Shown here: piece by piece, positions 34,900 through 47,003 of the stretch | Layout: each line of letters starts with the position of its first letter | Numbering within the stretch: position 1 is the first letter of the stretch | Assembly: GCA_026120185.1 (NCBI GenBank) | Contig: JANUWF010003369.1 | Coordinates: 434,001-498,000, forward strand | From: Voacanga thouarsii | Taxonomy: Eukaryota; Streptophyta; Magnoliopsida; Gentianales; Apocynaceae | Reading direction: 5' to 3' | Length of the DNA stretch: 64,000 nucleotides | Translations under genes and position numbers: made by a program | Notes under the pieces: model-generated | The model's database searches: none | Told to the model about the DNA's origin: nothing | The model's input: the letters and a program-made list of their open reading frames with translations, nothing else

Positions 34900-35577
34900 C
34901 ATTTTGGATACCTAACAAAATAGCATAAGTCTGATCTTAGTTCTAACTTGTCTCTCTTAATCAGTACATAGCCTGGACATCCCCATATCTTGAGATGATT
35001 TAGACTTGGCTAACACATAGTCTACCTTTCATAGGGCGTTTTAGGTATTGACTTGGAAGGCATCAAATTTAGAATATACACCACAGTTTCTAAGGTATAT
35101 CTGCACCCAAAAAAAAACTGGAAGAGTAGCATGAGACATCATGCTTCAGACCATTTCCATTAATGTAATATTCCTTCTCTCAGCTACTCTGTTCTACTAG
35201 GGTGTTCCCGGCATAGAAAGCTGGGATACTATCCCATGATGTATCATGTAGCCTTTGAATTCACCAAGGAGGTATTCTCCGCCACGATCCGATCATAAGG
35301 TCTCGATTAGTTTATCTATCCGATGCTCCACTTCAACCATAAACTCTTTGAACTTGTCAAAAGAGTCAGACTTGTGTCTCATTAGGTAAACATAACCGTA
35401 CTTGGTACAATCATCTGTGAAAATGATAAAGTACTCGAACCCCCCTCTTGCTGGTGTAGATAAAGGACTACACACATCGGTGTAAACAAGACTTAGTGCC
35501 TGCTTGGCTCTATCTGCCTTTTGGCTGTAGGACCTTTTGTTCATTTTTCCCATAAGACAGGATTCACATGAGGCCAA
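34900..35577 (-). pseudogene. Integrase of Cop-1
   Basis: ASCESCLMGKMNKRSY marks the end of the zinc-binding region. YTDVCSPLS has the first catalytic Asp, GGFEYFIIFTDDCTKYGYVY follows, then SDRGGEYLLGEF with the second Asp after an in-frame stop. Further on VAERRN carries the expected Glu. The 35293-35577 segment is open for 94 codons; the rest has stops. Only part of the C-terminal domain can be followed before RT (YFYHPKKQKVL and the like). The enzyme would insert cDNA into the genome. Confidence 0.86.
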
Positions 35578-36110
35578 CTTTTTAATCTCAATGAACCCAA
35601 AGGCCTATCTTGGATTAACCTCTGAATTTGGGTTGCGTTAATATGACTTAACCTTAGTTGACAAAAATATGAGTAATTAACATTAGTCTTTCCTTTCCTG
35701 TTTAAAGGTTCAGACTGAGCATTATTTAATTGGTTGTTAATAGGATTAATGAAGAATAGATTTCCATACATGTGCCTAGTACATATACCTTCTCTATTTC
35801 TACTGATAGTTATACCAGAATAGAAAGAAATAAAATATCCTTGATTTATTAGTTTTGCAACTGAAACCAAATTCTGTCTAGAACTAGGAGTAAATAAAAC
35901 ATCCTTTAAAAAAACTATTATATTACAATCAAAAGTAAGTTCCAATTCTCTCACTACAAGGGCCCAAATTTGTTCTCTATTTCCCACGCGTTGACCATGT
36001 TCACCCTCTGGAGTCTTCTAATTTTTCTAACCCTGCATGAAGTTACAGATATGATCAGTAGCTCTTGAATCAATAATTCAAGTGGAAGTTGATCTAACTA
36101 TTGATATAGA
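35541..36110 (-). pseudogene. Protease and GAG-pre-integrase region of Cop-1
   Basis: IIDSRATDHIC stands where copia proteases have D-S-G-A-T, so Gly of the active-site triad is Arg. The Trp before IID is a stop. Then come DVLFTPSSRQNLVSVAKLIN and the pre-integrase segment LCQ-like LRLSHINATQIQRLIQD. The 35541-35987 part is open for 148 codons. The order gag-protease-integrase confirms a copia. Confidence 0.85.
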
Positions 36111-36811
36111 TTCTAGATAGAAAACATTATATGTGGAGTTTTTCTTGGCTTGAAGATTTGGACACTTATTTTTTCAGTGTCCCTTCTTCCTACATTTGAA
36201 GCATTTGCCCTTGGGTTTACCTTTGGGTGGAGACTTGGGTTGATGCACTATATTACCTTTCTTCTTTTTTAACTTTCTAAGCTTGGGCCCAATTCTTAAA
36301 GAAGAAGCCATCATAGCCCTTACTTGTAGCTTTATGACATTCTCTACCACCTGGAGCTCCTTTATAAACTCAGCTAAACTTATGTTTAACTTGTTCATAT
36401 TATGATTCAACTTGAACTAAGTAAAAGAGACCGATGGAGATTAAAGAACCATATCCACTTGGCTCTCGGAGTCAATGATAGCCCCCAAGACTTCTGCTTC
36501 TTCAAAAGAGGCAATCATTTTGAGCATGTACTTTTTGAATGATGCTCTTTTAGCCATCTTAGTGTAAATGATTTTTCAAATAGACTCCTACCTTGCGGGC
36601 TAACTCTTGTCAGCAAACATCGTGGCTAGTGACGTGCTAATATTGTATGCAGTTGCCGTGTGTTCGTGTTTGGATTGAAGCACATTTGACATGGAGGCTA
36701 ACATATAGCATCATGCCATGTCCTCAGTCTTTTCCATGCCTTCTTAGTCTCACGCTCCTCAGCAATGGAACCTTCCCCTTTCACAGGGCAGGTCTCGTAA
36801 AGGACATACTT
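36111..36811 (-). pseudogene. Gag of Cop-1, C-terminal two thirds with zinc knuckle
   Basis: Read on the minus strand from LTR-D: TPCPVKGEGSIAEERETKKA, then WHDAICYMLASMSNVLQS, FKKYMLKMIASFEE, NISLAEFIKELQVVENV and the knuckle CFKCRKKGH, stop, KNKC, where the Trp of G-H-W has become a stop. This is the copia gag (UBN2-type) layout. The N-terminal part is on the other side of LTR-D (40862-40986). Forms the particle in the family. Confidence 0.88.
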
Positions 36812-39800
36812 TGTAATACCTCGCACCTTTACCTTTGATTGGCTACTACTTGTAATAGGATGAGAATTTATATCAATGCTTAGAACAAAAAATGATCGGT
36901 GTAATGAGATGAATATTTTGGTACAATAATATTTCGTCAGGACCTAGACGTAATTATTAGATTTGTTCTACCCATACCCTAAATCTTCAAAAATCTACAA
37001 TTGTTAATAAAATAATAATTTGAGGGTACACGAAGAAGAAAAATTAATCAGTACGATGAAACACACATTTTGGTGTGAATTATGTAATTCAGGTTTTTAG
37101 GGGTATTTTCATCATTTTAACCACGCCCACGACTTTGACTGCAAATTTGACCAAACTGAGAAGGAATTAAAGAATTTAAGTATTACCAATAGATTCAATG
37201 GAATTTTTGGAGTTGAATGATAAAGTAAAATATTTTTTATCATTTCTGAGAAAATTAGAAAATCGCAGTTAAAAACGGTGCGTGTGGTATTTTGTGATTG
37301 GTAGCCCATGAAGATGTGTCAATTTACGAGAGGTTGCATGAAGAATTCTAGCAAGATGCAGGGAATTAAAGAATTACAAAATAAATAGAGAATGATGTGT
37401 ATTTTTGTGATTGGAACACATCATTTGTGGGGCTAATTACTTAAGGTCTTGTGCAATGTAATTGGCCAATATTTTGACCATGAAGAAGTGGTTGAGTGGC
37501 TGAAAAAAAACAAAAAATTGATAGCCATAAGAGTGAAAATAAGAGGAAATTTTGAGGAAGAAAAATAAGTGAAATGGTGTGTAATTTTTCAATTGGAACA
37601 CACCTATACATTAGCCACCATACAATTAATTGATTTAAAATTCTCATGGCCAAAATCTGATTAGAAATGGCGGTGGGAAAGCTATTTCATAGCTTTAATT
37701 TCGGCAACCACAAGGAAGGTGAAACAACAGAAAAAAAGAAATGAAAGAAATTAGCAAAAAGAGAGAGAAAAGACAACTAGTGTGTGTTCTTTGTGTACTG
37801 TGTCTATTTCTGGGAGGTTCTTGGAGCAAATCACACCAAAGAGCTCTAAATAGAAGGTAAAACCCTAACTTACTTGAATTAAAGTTGTTGTTGGGTGAAT
37901 GATGATCATTATGATATCACTTTTAACATGAAAACATGATTTTCATGTCTTGATTAGGATCAAAAGCTAGGGTTTGTAAACTTTGTTGTTGAACTCTTTA
38001 TGTGTGTATATGTGCCGGCTGCCTAGGAGGTTTGTAGGTATTGTTTTGTGTGAAGAAGAACTGAGTATGCATGGTAGTTTGAAGGATTGTTTACGGCTGA
38101 GAAGGGGATGACCAAAGTAGAATAAAAATGGAAGTTACTTAGTTGGAAAAATGAACTATACTAGCTTTTGTTTTGAAGAAGTGAATTTGTGTTGAACAAG
38201 CATGATTCCGGTTAGCTACTGGAATCTAGAAATAACAAAATCAAAGGTAATTTGAAGGAAAATTGAATGAATTAATGTTCCTAAGGTGTTAAAGGCTGTA
38301 GGAAAACAAAGGAAAGCATGAATAGTAGAATTGAAGCAAAACTACTGGGGCTGTTTTTGCCCTCTAGTGTATCATAGGAACCAGGACTCTAAAATGGGAT
38401 TATACAAAATTAAGGTTAAGAGTCTTATGGTCATTTTGGTATATCATAGAGCCAAATCAGAGTTGTGCGTTGAAAGTTATGTGCAAAACAAAATCATATG
38501 TCAAGTAGTGAAATTCCAGAAAGTTAGTTTGAAAATGGATGAACATAAGGAAGAATAATTGTGTGATTGTGGATGAAAGGAATGAGAAATATGGATTTAA
38601 TCCCTTGTATTTGAAGGAAGAAAGGATGTGGAAAAAGAAAAATGAAAGAATTGAACAAACGATGAAAAAACGACGTGAACGAAAGTTTAAGGTTTTCCTT
38701 AACCATCGGCCCTTTCGGCTAACCGTCGGCTAAATGTCGGTTGGACGTCGACTACCCGTCAGGCACATCGGCTATTTTTCCACCAAACACGATTTGACCC
38801 AAAAACGATGTTTGGTGTTGGTTTATCGATAAACAGCCAACAGAACGTTGAAAACGATAGAAACGGTGGTTGAATGGCCATGATCAGAAAGAGTTAATTA
38901 GGACACGAGCTGAGTCCCTATGATTTTTAAAACCTTTTGAAAGCTAGTGTGCTTCACTTTTCCATGAAATGCTATGGTTTATACCATTTTGGAAATTCCT
39001 GAATATATTTAAGGTTTATCTAAGTAATCTTCTGCCACTTCGGGCTCGAATGAACTTCATAATTGGCTTGCAAACCTTAATGGATGATTAAAGTATAAAT
39101 TTTGTGAATTTAGTCCTTTTTAGATTAAATACTTGAGATTTTTGAAAACTGATAAATTTTGGAATCGGGTATTCATAAATTGACTGGAATGCCCTTATTG
39201 GAAAATTTTTTGGAAACTTTGAATTTAATTCTCTTTTGGGATTAGAATTTTGGATTTCTTAAAATAAGTTCCTTTTGGAATCAGGTATCTAGAAAATGAT
39301 TCAAATGTCTTTATTGGAATGTTTTATGAAAACTTTTAGAATCGAGTATTCGGTAAATGACCGAAATATCCTTATTGGAACTCTTGTGAACACTTTTCAA
39401 ATCGGGTAAGGGTAAGATGACCCACATACTCTTGGAAAGTCTTTTGGAATTAGGCAAGGGTAAAATGACTCGAATGCCTTGGGAAATTACTTTTGTGATT
39501 GAGTACGAGCAAAATGACCCAAATACTCCTGGAAACTTATTTTGATGTGTAAAAAGAACTTTTTACCTTGTTTCGACATGGTTTTGGAAAATGATCTCTC
39601 AAAATGAGATTGACTTTTGAAAAATGACATTTTAATCTCGAAAATTATTTTATTAGCCTGATGTGTCTATGGAATGAATTGATCGGCCTTGTAGGCCTAT
39701 GGAAATTATGATCTGACTAGCGAGTCAGTGGGATCAAATTCTGGAAAATGTTATTTTGTCCCAAAATGTTTATTTTTGAAAATCCTATGAGATCAGATAA

Positions 39801-40861
39801 CCCGCTGGCTTGATCAGTCAGAAGGGGTTGGTAATGGTAACGTTGAGTACTTAGCAAAGACTTTGATCTTTGTACTAGCACATGCTAGAGATAGACGACC
39901 CCAAGTAACCTAGCTAATTATGGGGGTTGTCTTACTCCAAACAGAGTGACAGAATATTGAGATAAGTCATCCTGGGTAGTCGTTTAGCACCTAGCAATTG
40001 CTACGTCTGTGGGCACTTCTTGGTTTTGAGTTATTCACTGGATGCCAGGTGGGGACACTTACTGCGTTTGACTCCTTACCACCTCGATGGTGATAAACGT
40101 CAGGATTGGGATCCCTAGCTTATAGTGGCAAGAGTGTGCTGCAGTACACTTGGTATGTTGTGGTATACCTGATGAGAAGAATGTTATGGTGTTCCAGTGA
40201 CACACAGTTGAGTACTATAGGATGCAATCTAAGCACAATGATATGTGCAAGTTGAGTACTAGAGGTTGCAGTCTTAGTACAATGATACGTGGTGTCGAAG
40301 TTAAGGATTGCATGACTTACATACAGGCCGATCTTCTATTGGAGAAGTGCTTGTGATTTGAAAATTAGGGCAATGATTTGAAATTAAAACAAAGTTTTCC
40401 AAAATGATTGAGTTCTAAATAAACTCTTCTTTAAAAAGTTTTAAATTGTTTCCAATTGGAAAATGAATGGAAAATGAAATGCTTTCCCCACAAGAGTTTT
40501 ATGTTCTCTGTCTCTTTACTAAAGCACTAGTACACACGGGACTCATTGAGTGATATTTTTACTCACACGTGTTTTTTAGCTTACCCTTTTGCTAAGATCC
40601 TGAGTTGCGTAGATCCATTGATAGAAGGATGATACCACAGTGACAACAGTTTGCACCTTATAACTGATGTGAAGTGAAAATTTTCATATATGAGATTTCC
40701 TGTTATATATGTGTATGTGACCATCAGTATGGGTTGTTGTATGGATTTGGACCTTATATACTCTTTTGCTTTCATTATAAAGACCCCTTGTCTGGAAAAC
40801 TAGACGGGGCGACATCCGGTATTGATATGCTTCCGCAGTTACCTTTAGTAAGGGTGTTACA
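36812..40861 (+). mobile_element. Giant solo LTR (LTR-D) in Cop-1 gag, target duplication TACTT
   Basis: 4,050 bp from TGTAATACCTCGCACC to agggtgttaca with exact flanking duplications tactt (36807-36811 and 40862-40866). The Cop-1 gag frame reads straight across when the insertion is left out (EYK / YVL). The 3' end (tataaagaccccttgtc, gacggggcgacatcc) matches LTR-A, so it belongs to the same broad LTR group, but the first part differs and the tRNA-like module is absent. It has its own ~48-bp direct repeat (about 40207-40300, gttgagtact). No gag or pol inside; the small open frames are not supported. Probably a solo LTR. Confidence 0.9.
40207..40300 (+). repeat. Two-copy ~48-bp repeat in LTR-D
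   Basis: gttgagtactataggatgca and gttgagtactagaggttgca begin two adjacent units, each followed by a cttag/ctaag-rich part and acaatgatayg. It lies in the part of the LTR where LTR-A and LTR-B carry the unrelated cacaaagtgtggcat minisatellite. Confidence 0.65.
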
Positions 40862-40986
40862 TACTTATACTCGTAGGCAATCAGTACAATGTCTAGGTTT
40901 CTTTTCCAGGCCACCTACTTAGGACCCGTTAGCTTATTCTCACCGAGAATAATGGCTAAAGGACTGAAGGAACCTCCACCAACCAT
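40862..40986 (-). pseudogene. Gag N-terminus of Cop-1
   Basis: From the ATG at 40986 on the minus strand: MVGGGSFSPLAIILGENKLT, GPK, stop, VAWKRNLDIVLIAYEYKY. This matches the usual copia gag start (L-x-G-x-N-Y-x-x-W-K-x-x-L). It joins directly to 36811 after removal of LTR-D. One stop replaces the residue before VAWK. Confidence 0.85.
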
Positions 40987-42347
40987 TTTTGAAAATTGGA
41001 AAATAAAAAAATTCTTAGATTTGTGAAAACAAAATAATTTTGTGTATTTTATCCTCATATTAAATTGATAATGGCTAACCCCATCACTATTATCTTTAAT
41101 ATGATTAATTTGATTCTTATGAAAACTGATATAGCTTCTTGGGAAGATTAATAGTCTCCTAAGCTAAGTGTATTAGCCATCACAAATTAATTTTCCTTCT
41201 AGGTATTGATCTTGAAGATAACTCTATCGAGGGATGGCTTTTTCTTCTTATTTCCTATGGATATGCCTCGTACTATAACCTCCAATATGGGCTGGCCGAT
41301 CATAATACGTGTCTCGGGTTATTAATTACATCATTTCATTAGTTCTAGATCCTTGTGGTATCTCTATCCTATACGAGTTCACTCCCAGGGTGATGCGAGG
41401 AGACCCACAATCTCTAATGAGGATTGTGATGGAAGCCGTGGGGTCGTTGGAACCCTTCTCCCATTTAGTTTTTAAATGATGATTTTCTTGGAAAAATATC
41501 CTTTAAAAAAATTTCAATTAAATTCTCTTTTAACTAAAAATAAAATGTCTAAATCCATAAAAAAATTTTATGTCAATGTTTATACCATTTGAGAAATTTT
41601 CCTTATGGATTAATTTTATTTAAGTTAAGAACTTAATAATTTAAAAAAATTTTCCATTTAAAACTTTCTAGAGATTTTTTATCTCAAGTGTTTATTTGAC
41701 AAAAATAATTTTCCTTTGCTAAAATGAAATAAAATGGTTTTCCATTTTAACTTACAAAAATTTCTAAATCCAAAATATTTTCTTTGTCAAGGATAAAATA
41801 CTTTAAGAAAATAACCAAGGATTAATTTTTGTTTAAGTTAAAAATAACCATTTAATTATAGAAAAATAATTTTCCTTGCCAAATAAAAATTCCCAAAGAC
41901 TTTGGTCTTTGAGAAAATGTGCACATAAGAATTAAATTAAATGGCATGTTAGAAAACTATAAACATCTTCATGCCTTTGTATTTTTAAACCTAAGTGCCA
42001 AAATAATAGAATTAAACAAATTAACTAAATTAATTAATGATCTTGTTTAATCCTAAAATTCTTTACTATTATTTTTCATGCAAAACATTCAAAGAATATT
42101 AACTACAGCAAAAGTAATAACTTCCCCTAGTAGGAGACCAAAAACCAAAAAGAAATAGCCCAAGAAAAAGAAGGAAAAAAAATTTTCCCATTAGTCTTGT
42201 GCACCCACAACACTAGATCATGGCCCATGGGTTCATAATAGTGACTGCATCTTGGGGAGTATAACTTGCATCCTGCCCATGATGCAAGTCCTGATGCCAA
42301 GCCGAGGTGCACTTGGCTTTCAACTATGGCTTGCTAGCCGCGGCTGG
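40987..42347 (-). other. Untranslated leader of Cop-1 (gag-proximal part)
   Basis: About 1.36 kb of AT-rich non-coding sequence between gag and TA-2. Its reverse complement matches the internal region of Cop-2 (about 46050-46990), including acaaatt, the accaaagtctttggg block and the gagccg-rich start. This shows both are the leader of one copia family. Confidence 0.8.
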
Positions 42348-43784
42348 TGATAGGGGCAAAATTAATCTATATTTTCTTAGTCATTTATGGGTGTTTTGTG
42401 ATATATTTATTGTAATAACTAGACATATTCCTTTATATTTGATATTTTACTTTTGAAAAAGTGTTTTGGATTTTTATTGTAGAAAACGATGAGAAAACGA
42501 ACAAACTGTTGCCGTCAGAATATGGCTAGCGCCAACCGTGACCCATGGAGCCGGCATCGGCCCCGATTTGGAAAAATAGGGGTTTCGTCGTTCAAAAAAT
42601 AGAGCACGATTGGTCTGACCAGAGCACAGTCAGCGCTGACCATGTCAAACGAAGGCGGTGCCGGCCCTGATCTGCCCAATGTCAGCGAGCTTTCCAATTA
42701 GGCGTGGATTTGGTAATTTCCCAAGAGTTTTGGTATTTTTCAATCTCTACTCAGCCCAGGACTCATAGAGAACGAAATTTAGCCTCTTGGAAGCATATTT
42801 AAACAAGAAGAACACAAGACAAAAGTGTGATTTGAAGGATCTAAGGTAGCTACTTATTATTTAAAGACAAAATCACCACTTAAAGGGACATTGTGCAAAT
42901 GAGGTTTCCAAGAGAAGAAAAAGGGCTTGTCTATGAGTTCTATCTTTTTTCCTTTGTTTATTTTTCTAGAACAATGATGTGATTAATGTTTTAATTGTAA
43001 TTCAATATTATTTTGGAGATTATGGTTTTGAGTTAATTGGGATTTTGATCAATATATTGTTGTTCTTGGTATTTGATACTTGTTATCATTGGTTATTGAT
43101 GCATTTTCTTCTAATTGACTTTGGAAATGATGTTAGAAGTTTATTGCATTGATTTCATATTTGTTAAATCTTAATGGACTTAGGAAATGAAGTTAAGATT
43201 AAAGAACTAAAGTAATCAAACATTGGTTGATTTCACATACAATATAGGGTCATTGGCTAATTTCATGTCTACAAGGTATGAGTTTAATGCATCTTTTGGT
43301 TGCCTTGGTTTGATTGGGAAATGTGATTAATTAATCAAGGGATAGTGATTCCATGGATTGGGCAAAAAGTGGAACCTACATAAGTAAGTTTATGACTTGG
43401 GAAACGATCAAATTTTACTTAAGTTCCTTTATGATGCCAAGATGATAATTGATTATGATAAATTCTAAGTGATTCAATATTATATTTTCAAGATAATTAT
43501 TTAGCTCATGAATTTTCATCCTTAAGTTATATATATTTTTATCTTTGTTTATTTTCCTTTTTATTCTTTTCTTATTTTATTGGCTAAACAGTAAGGATTT
43601 TGGTAAAATAAGATGGCATCCTAAGTTCTCGTAGATTCAATACTAGCTAGTTCTTATATTATACAATGGGTATACTTACGTATACTTACCCATATGTGTG
43701 GTTTTAGTGGTCTGTATTTGAATTAAAACTTGATTAATTGTGTAATTTGTTGGCAATATTTTTTACACTAAAAAATACATATCA
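42348..43784 (+). mobile_element. 5' LTR of TA-2
   Basis: 1,437 bp, TGATAGGGGC to aaatacatatca. It contains GC-rich blocks at about 42520-42680 (ggctagcgccaacc, gccggcatcggcccc) and a weak TATA-like catatttaaac near 42797. The 3' LTR lacks about 190 bases corresponding to roughly 42420-42610. Confidence 0.88.
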
Positions 43785-43790
43785 AGTTTT

Positions 43791-43808
43791 TTGCTCCGTT
43801 GCCAGGGA
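43791..43808 (+). other. Primer binding site of TA-2 (tRNA-Asp type)
   Basis: ttgctccgttgccaggga matches the plant tRNA-Asp site tggcgccgttgccgggga at 15 of 18 positions, six bases after the LTR end. This primer type is known in Tat/Athila lineages. Confidence 0.8.
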
Positions 43809-43930
43809 TTGGCATTGTCAGAAAAAACTCGAATCTTATTGATTTAGCCTTTGTTGTATTTGCAAATACCACTAACTTTTGTAATTTGTGAATCTCTTTG
43901 ATTTGTGTTTTTTTTCTTTTCTTTCTTTTC

Positions 43931-43994
<64 letters not shown>
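43931..43994 (+). repeat. (ATT)n microsatellite after the TA-2 primer site
   Basis: About 21 copies of ATT/TTA in the leader of TA-2, preceded by a T-rich pyrimidine stretch. Poly-Ile frames here are artefacts. Confidence 0.95.
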
Positions 43995-44067
43995 TCGCTT
44001 TGATCTTTGTTTTTGTTAAGAGCGAGGTTCAAATCATCATCATGGACAATCAACAATAGGGACATAT

Positions 44068-45704
44068 TGTTGGGAAATATGCCGTTTTAGACTAGGTTTC
44101 TGATGTAAACATAAAATATTTTAATAAAAGAATTTATTCTTAGAAATTATTTGTGAATTTACATTTTATTTGTGTATAATTTCGTTTGAAAAAGACCCAT
44201 TGTGTATAAGTAAATGGTCCATGTGAATGGTGGTCTTTCATCGTAAGGTATGGATCAGGGGTTACTTAACACATAGACGTTTGTTCTTAACCGATTGATG
44301 AGAATAAGAATCTTATAATGTCTAAGTTATTGTGTTATGAATTCTAAATGGGGAATGACTTACTTTAGCCAGTGAGTTGTCCACTCATTTCATGACATAA
44401 GCGTATTTCGAATACGTAGAACAGAACTTGTAGTAGTGGTTTCCTAGATTACTATATGGTAGAAACCTAGACTACTACTGCTACAACGTGAACTAGTACT
44501 CTACGACTTTAGTATGAGTTGGTGGTCTCACAAAGCTGGAAGCATATACTTATTTAGTTAAGACAGACTTGTACAAGATAGTTTCTATACTATATCGCCC
44601 CTTGTGGTTGTCTGAATGATTTAAATATCTAGGGCCTTCCGAAACATGACTTGGATATTTACTTTTAGGTAGCTCCCTTGGAAAGAGGAAACAATCCAGG
44701 AAGTCAGGGATCATTGGACTAGAAGCCTAAGGATGGCAGATATTATTTAGGGAGGTGTTAGTGCATTTTTTCCTCTCTAATGCACGACGATGTATAGATG
44801 GGTATTTTAGTCATTTCACCTGTAGGTCGGAGACTTTGCTAATACGGCATTGTCCTTAGAGTCAATATTTTCTTATGGTGATATTAGAAAATATTTAAAA
44901 TGAAAAATACAGCTATTTATATGGTAAGGGTATTTTGGTCATTTTAGTAGCAAGCCGGTGTGTCTTTTGGTCCTCAGTATAGACCGTAAGTCCTAATTAT
45001 ATACAGACTAAGGAATTGGTCTTAAATTAAATTAAATAGAATTTATTTTATTTAAGTAGCCTAATTTAATTATTGGGCTAGAATAAAATAAAGGTCCATA
45101 GAGAGAGAGAATTAATTAATTTAGTTTGGTGGGTTAATTAATTGTTCAGGGCTTTAGCCCAGTTTGAATAATTAAAGATTGACCTGGGACTAAGCTAATG
45201 TAGTCTTGTTAATTGGACTAGTTTATTTGGACTGAAAAATTAATTATTTACTGGGCCATTTATTTGGTTCTGATTAGAATAATTAATTTAGTCCAAAAGG
45301 CTAAACTAAGAGTCCAATGGGCTAAATCATTATATATGTTGAAAAACAAGACGCACGGTTTTTGCTTTGCAAGACTCATTTTTCCTCTCCCATCGTTGTT
45401 TGCTAGAGAGAGAACTATTTTTCCCTATTCCTTAGTCTTGTGAGAGTTCACCAACGTGGATTAGGCAGGCCATATATTAGAAGATCGAGAGGAAATTTGG
45501 CGTTCACATATATGCACAGACGCAATAGGAGGATTGCAGGAATCGCACCAGAAGTTTCCACCAGTGCACCTACCCCAGGTCTAGATATTCCAATCCAGCC
45601 AATTTTGAGAACAAGAAGAGTTAAATATTTTTTTTCTTCACTGAAGAGCTGCTGCGTTTTTCCTACTGTTCATTTGTTGTGATTCGTTTGCCTTTTAATC
45701 TTCA
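44068..45704 (+). mobile_element. 5' LTR of Cop-2
   Basis: 1,637 bp, ending ttttaatcttca. A TATA-like tatatat lies at 45331-45337. Its start (TGTTGGGA, then cttagactag-like gttttagactagg) matches the minus-strand start of the Cop-1 LTR at 22168. Non-coding. Confidence 0.9.
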
Positions 45705-45706
45705 AT

Positions 45707-45718
45707 TAGTATCAGAGC
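45707..45718 (+). other. Primer binding site of Cop-2 (tRNA-Met type)
   Basis: tagtatcagagc matches tggtatcagagc at 11 of 12 positions, two bases after the LTR end. Confidence 0.85.
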
Positions 45719-47003
45719 ATGAAGATTTTATGCAAATATCGGAAGCATGTATGCTAGTTAAATAAAACTAGACAGTTTTTTGTGATTGACATGTGATCCT
45801 TCGCTGGTTTTTGGTACGGATAGGTTCTCTATTCACCTCTCAGATAGAGGTATAGGATGATATGTAATCCGTTATTTTTCCTTAGCAAATTGTGTAAGCC
45901 CAATGTTAATGGGTATAGGTGGTTGTTAGTTTTGGTTTCATTCATTTTGGGTTGAAATTTGAGGGCCAAAAGCCATTGAGGGACTTGCAAAAAAAATAGA
46001 GAAGAAAAATCTGCAGAAAGGAGTCACAGTGAAAAACGAAGAAGAGATGCACTGTTCAGAGCCGAGCCACCTGCAGGATTCTATGCTTGGAGCCGCAACA
46101 GCTTGGCTTGGCGTGTGATCGGCTCGGTGGAATTGCAATTTGCAATTGCAAATCGTAATTTCTCCGCAATTCTGATTGCACGCAGGTCACACTAGAGCGG
46201 GTCATCACGCGGGTCACTGTTTTGGATGGCCCACGAGGTGCTTGTTCAGTGCGGTGGGTGTTGTGGACCACAGTGCAGATAGGCCACATTCCAGTGCAGC
46301 GGCTGCAATGGACCAAGGAGAATTTTTTTTTTCCCTTGTAATTTTCTTGCATTTTCCTTTTTGTTTTGGGTTTCGTACTAAACGAAGTTAATTTTTTTTC
46401 AATAGTTAATTTTCGTGGAATATTTTGGCATGGAAAAATTTAGTATGGAATTTTAGGATTAAACAAGATCATTAATTAATTAATTAATTAATGTGTTTAA
46501 TTTCATTATTTGGTCACTTAGGTTTAAAAATAGGAAAAGCATGAAAACATCTACTGTTTTCTAGTATGCTATTTATTTTTGAGTACCTATGTGCACATTT
46601 TCTCACAGACCAAAGTCTTTGGGATTTTTTTTTTTTTACAAGAAAAACATTTTTTCTACAAATTGAATGGTTATTTTAACTTGAACAAAAATTAATCCTT
46701 AGATATTTTCTCAAAGGATTTAATCATTGATATAGAAAATATATTAGATTTAGATATTTTTGTAAGTTAAAAATAGAAAGCCATTTTGTTTTGTTTTTGC
46801 ACAAGAAAAATTGTTTTGTCAAATAAACTTGAGACCAAAGTCTCTAGAAAGTTTTAATTGAAAATTTTTGAAACCATTAAGTTTTTAACTTAAATAAAAA
46901 TAGTCCATGGAAAAATCTATCAAATGATATAAACCTTGACATAGAGATTTTAATAAATTTATATATTTTATTTCTGAGTTATGGAAAAACTTAATTATTT
47001 CTT
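45719..47003 (+). other. Leader-type internal region of Cop-2
   Basis: No coding region is recognisable. The region from about 46050 is the reverse-complement match of the Cop-1 leader at 41460-42300. It has a CG-richer part (about 46050-46320, with gagccgagcc and gcaattgca-type repeats) and a four-fold ttaa run (46470-46491). Confidence 0.75.

Noticed and set aside
36812..40861. LTR-D as a complete element with its own genes
   Set aside because: The ends are one LTR's start and finish, no second LTR, primer site or domain was seen, and the open frames are short and without motifs.
45440..45682. Conserved frame present twice (45440-45682 and 47784-48206)
   Set aside because: It lies in both LTRs of Cop-2, so the duplication is LTR identity and not gene conservation.
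46056..46391. Overlapping frames in the Cop-2 interior (98 and 71 codons)
   Set aside because: The region is leader sequence shared with Cop-1, where these frames are not kept open.
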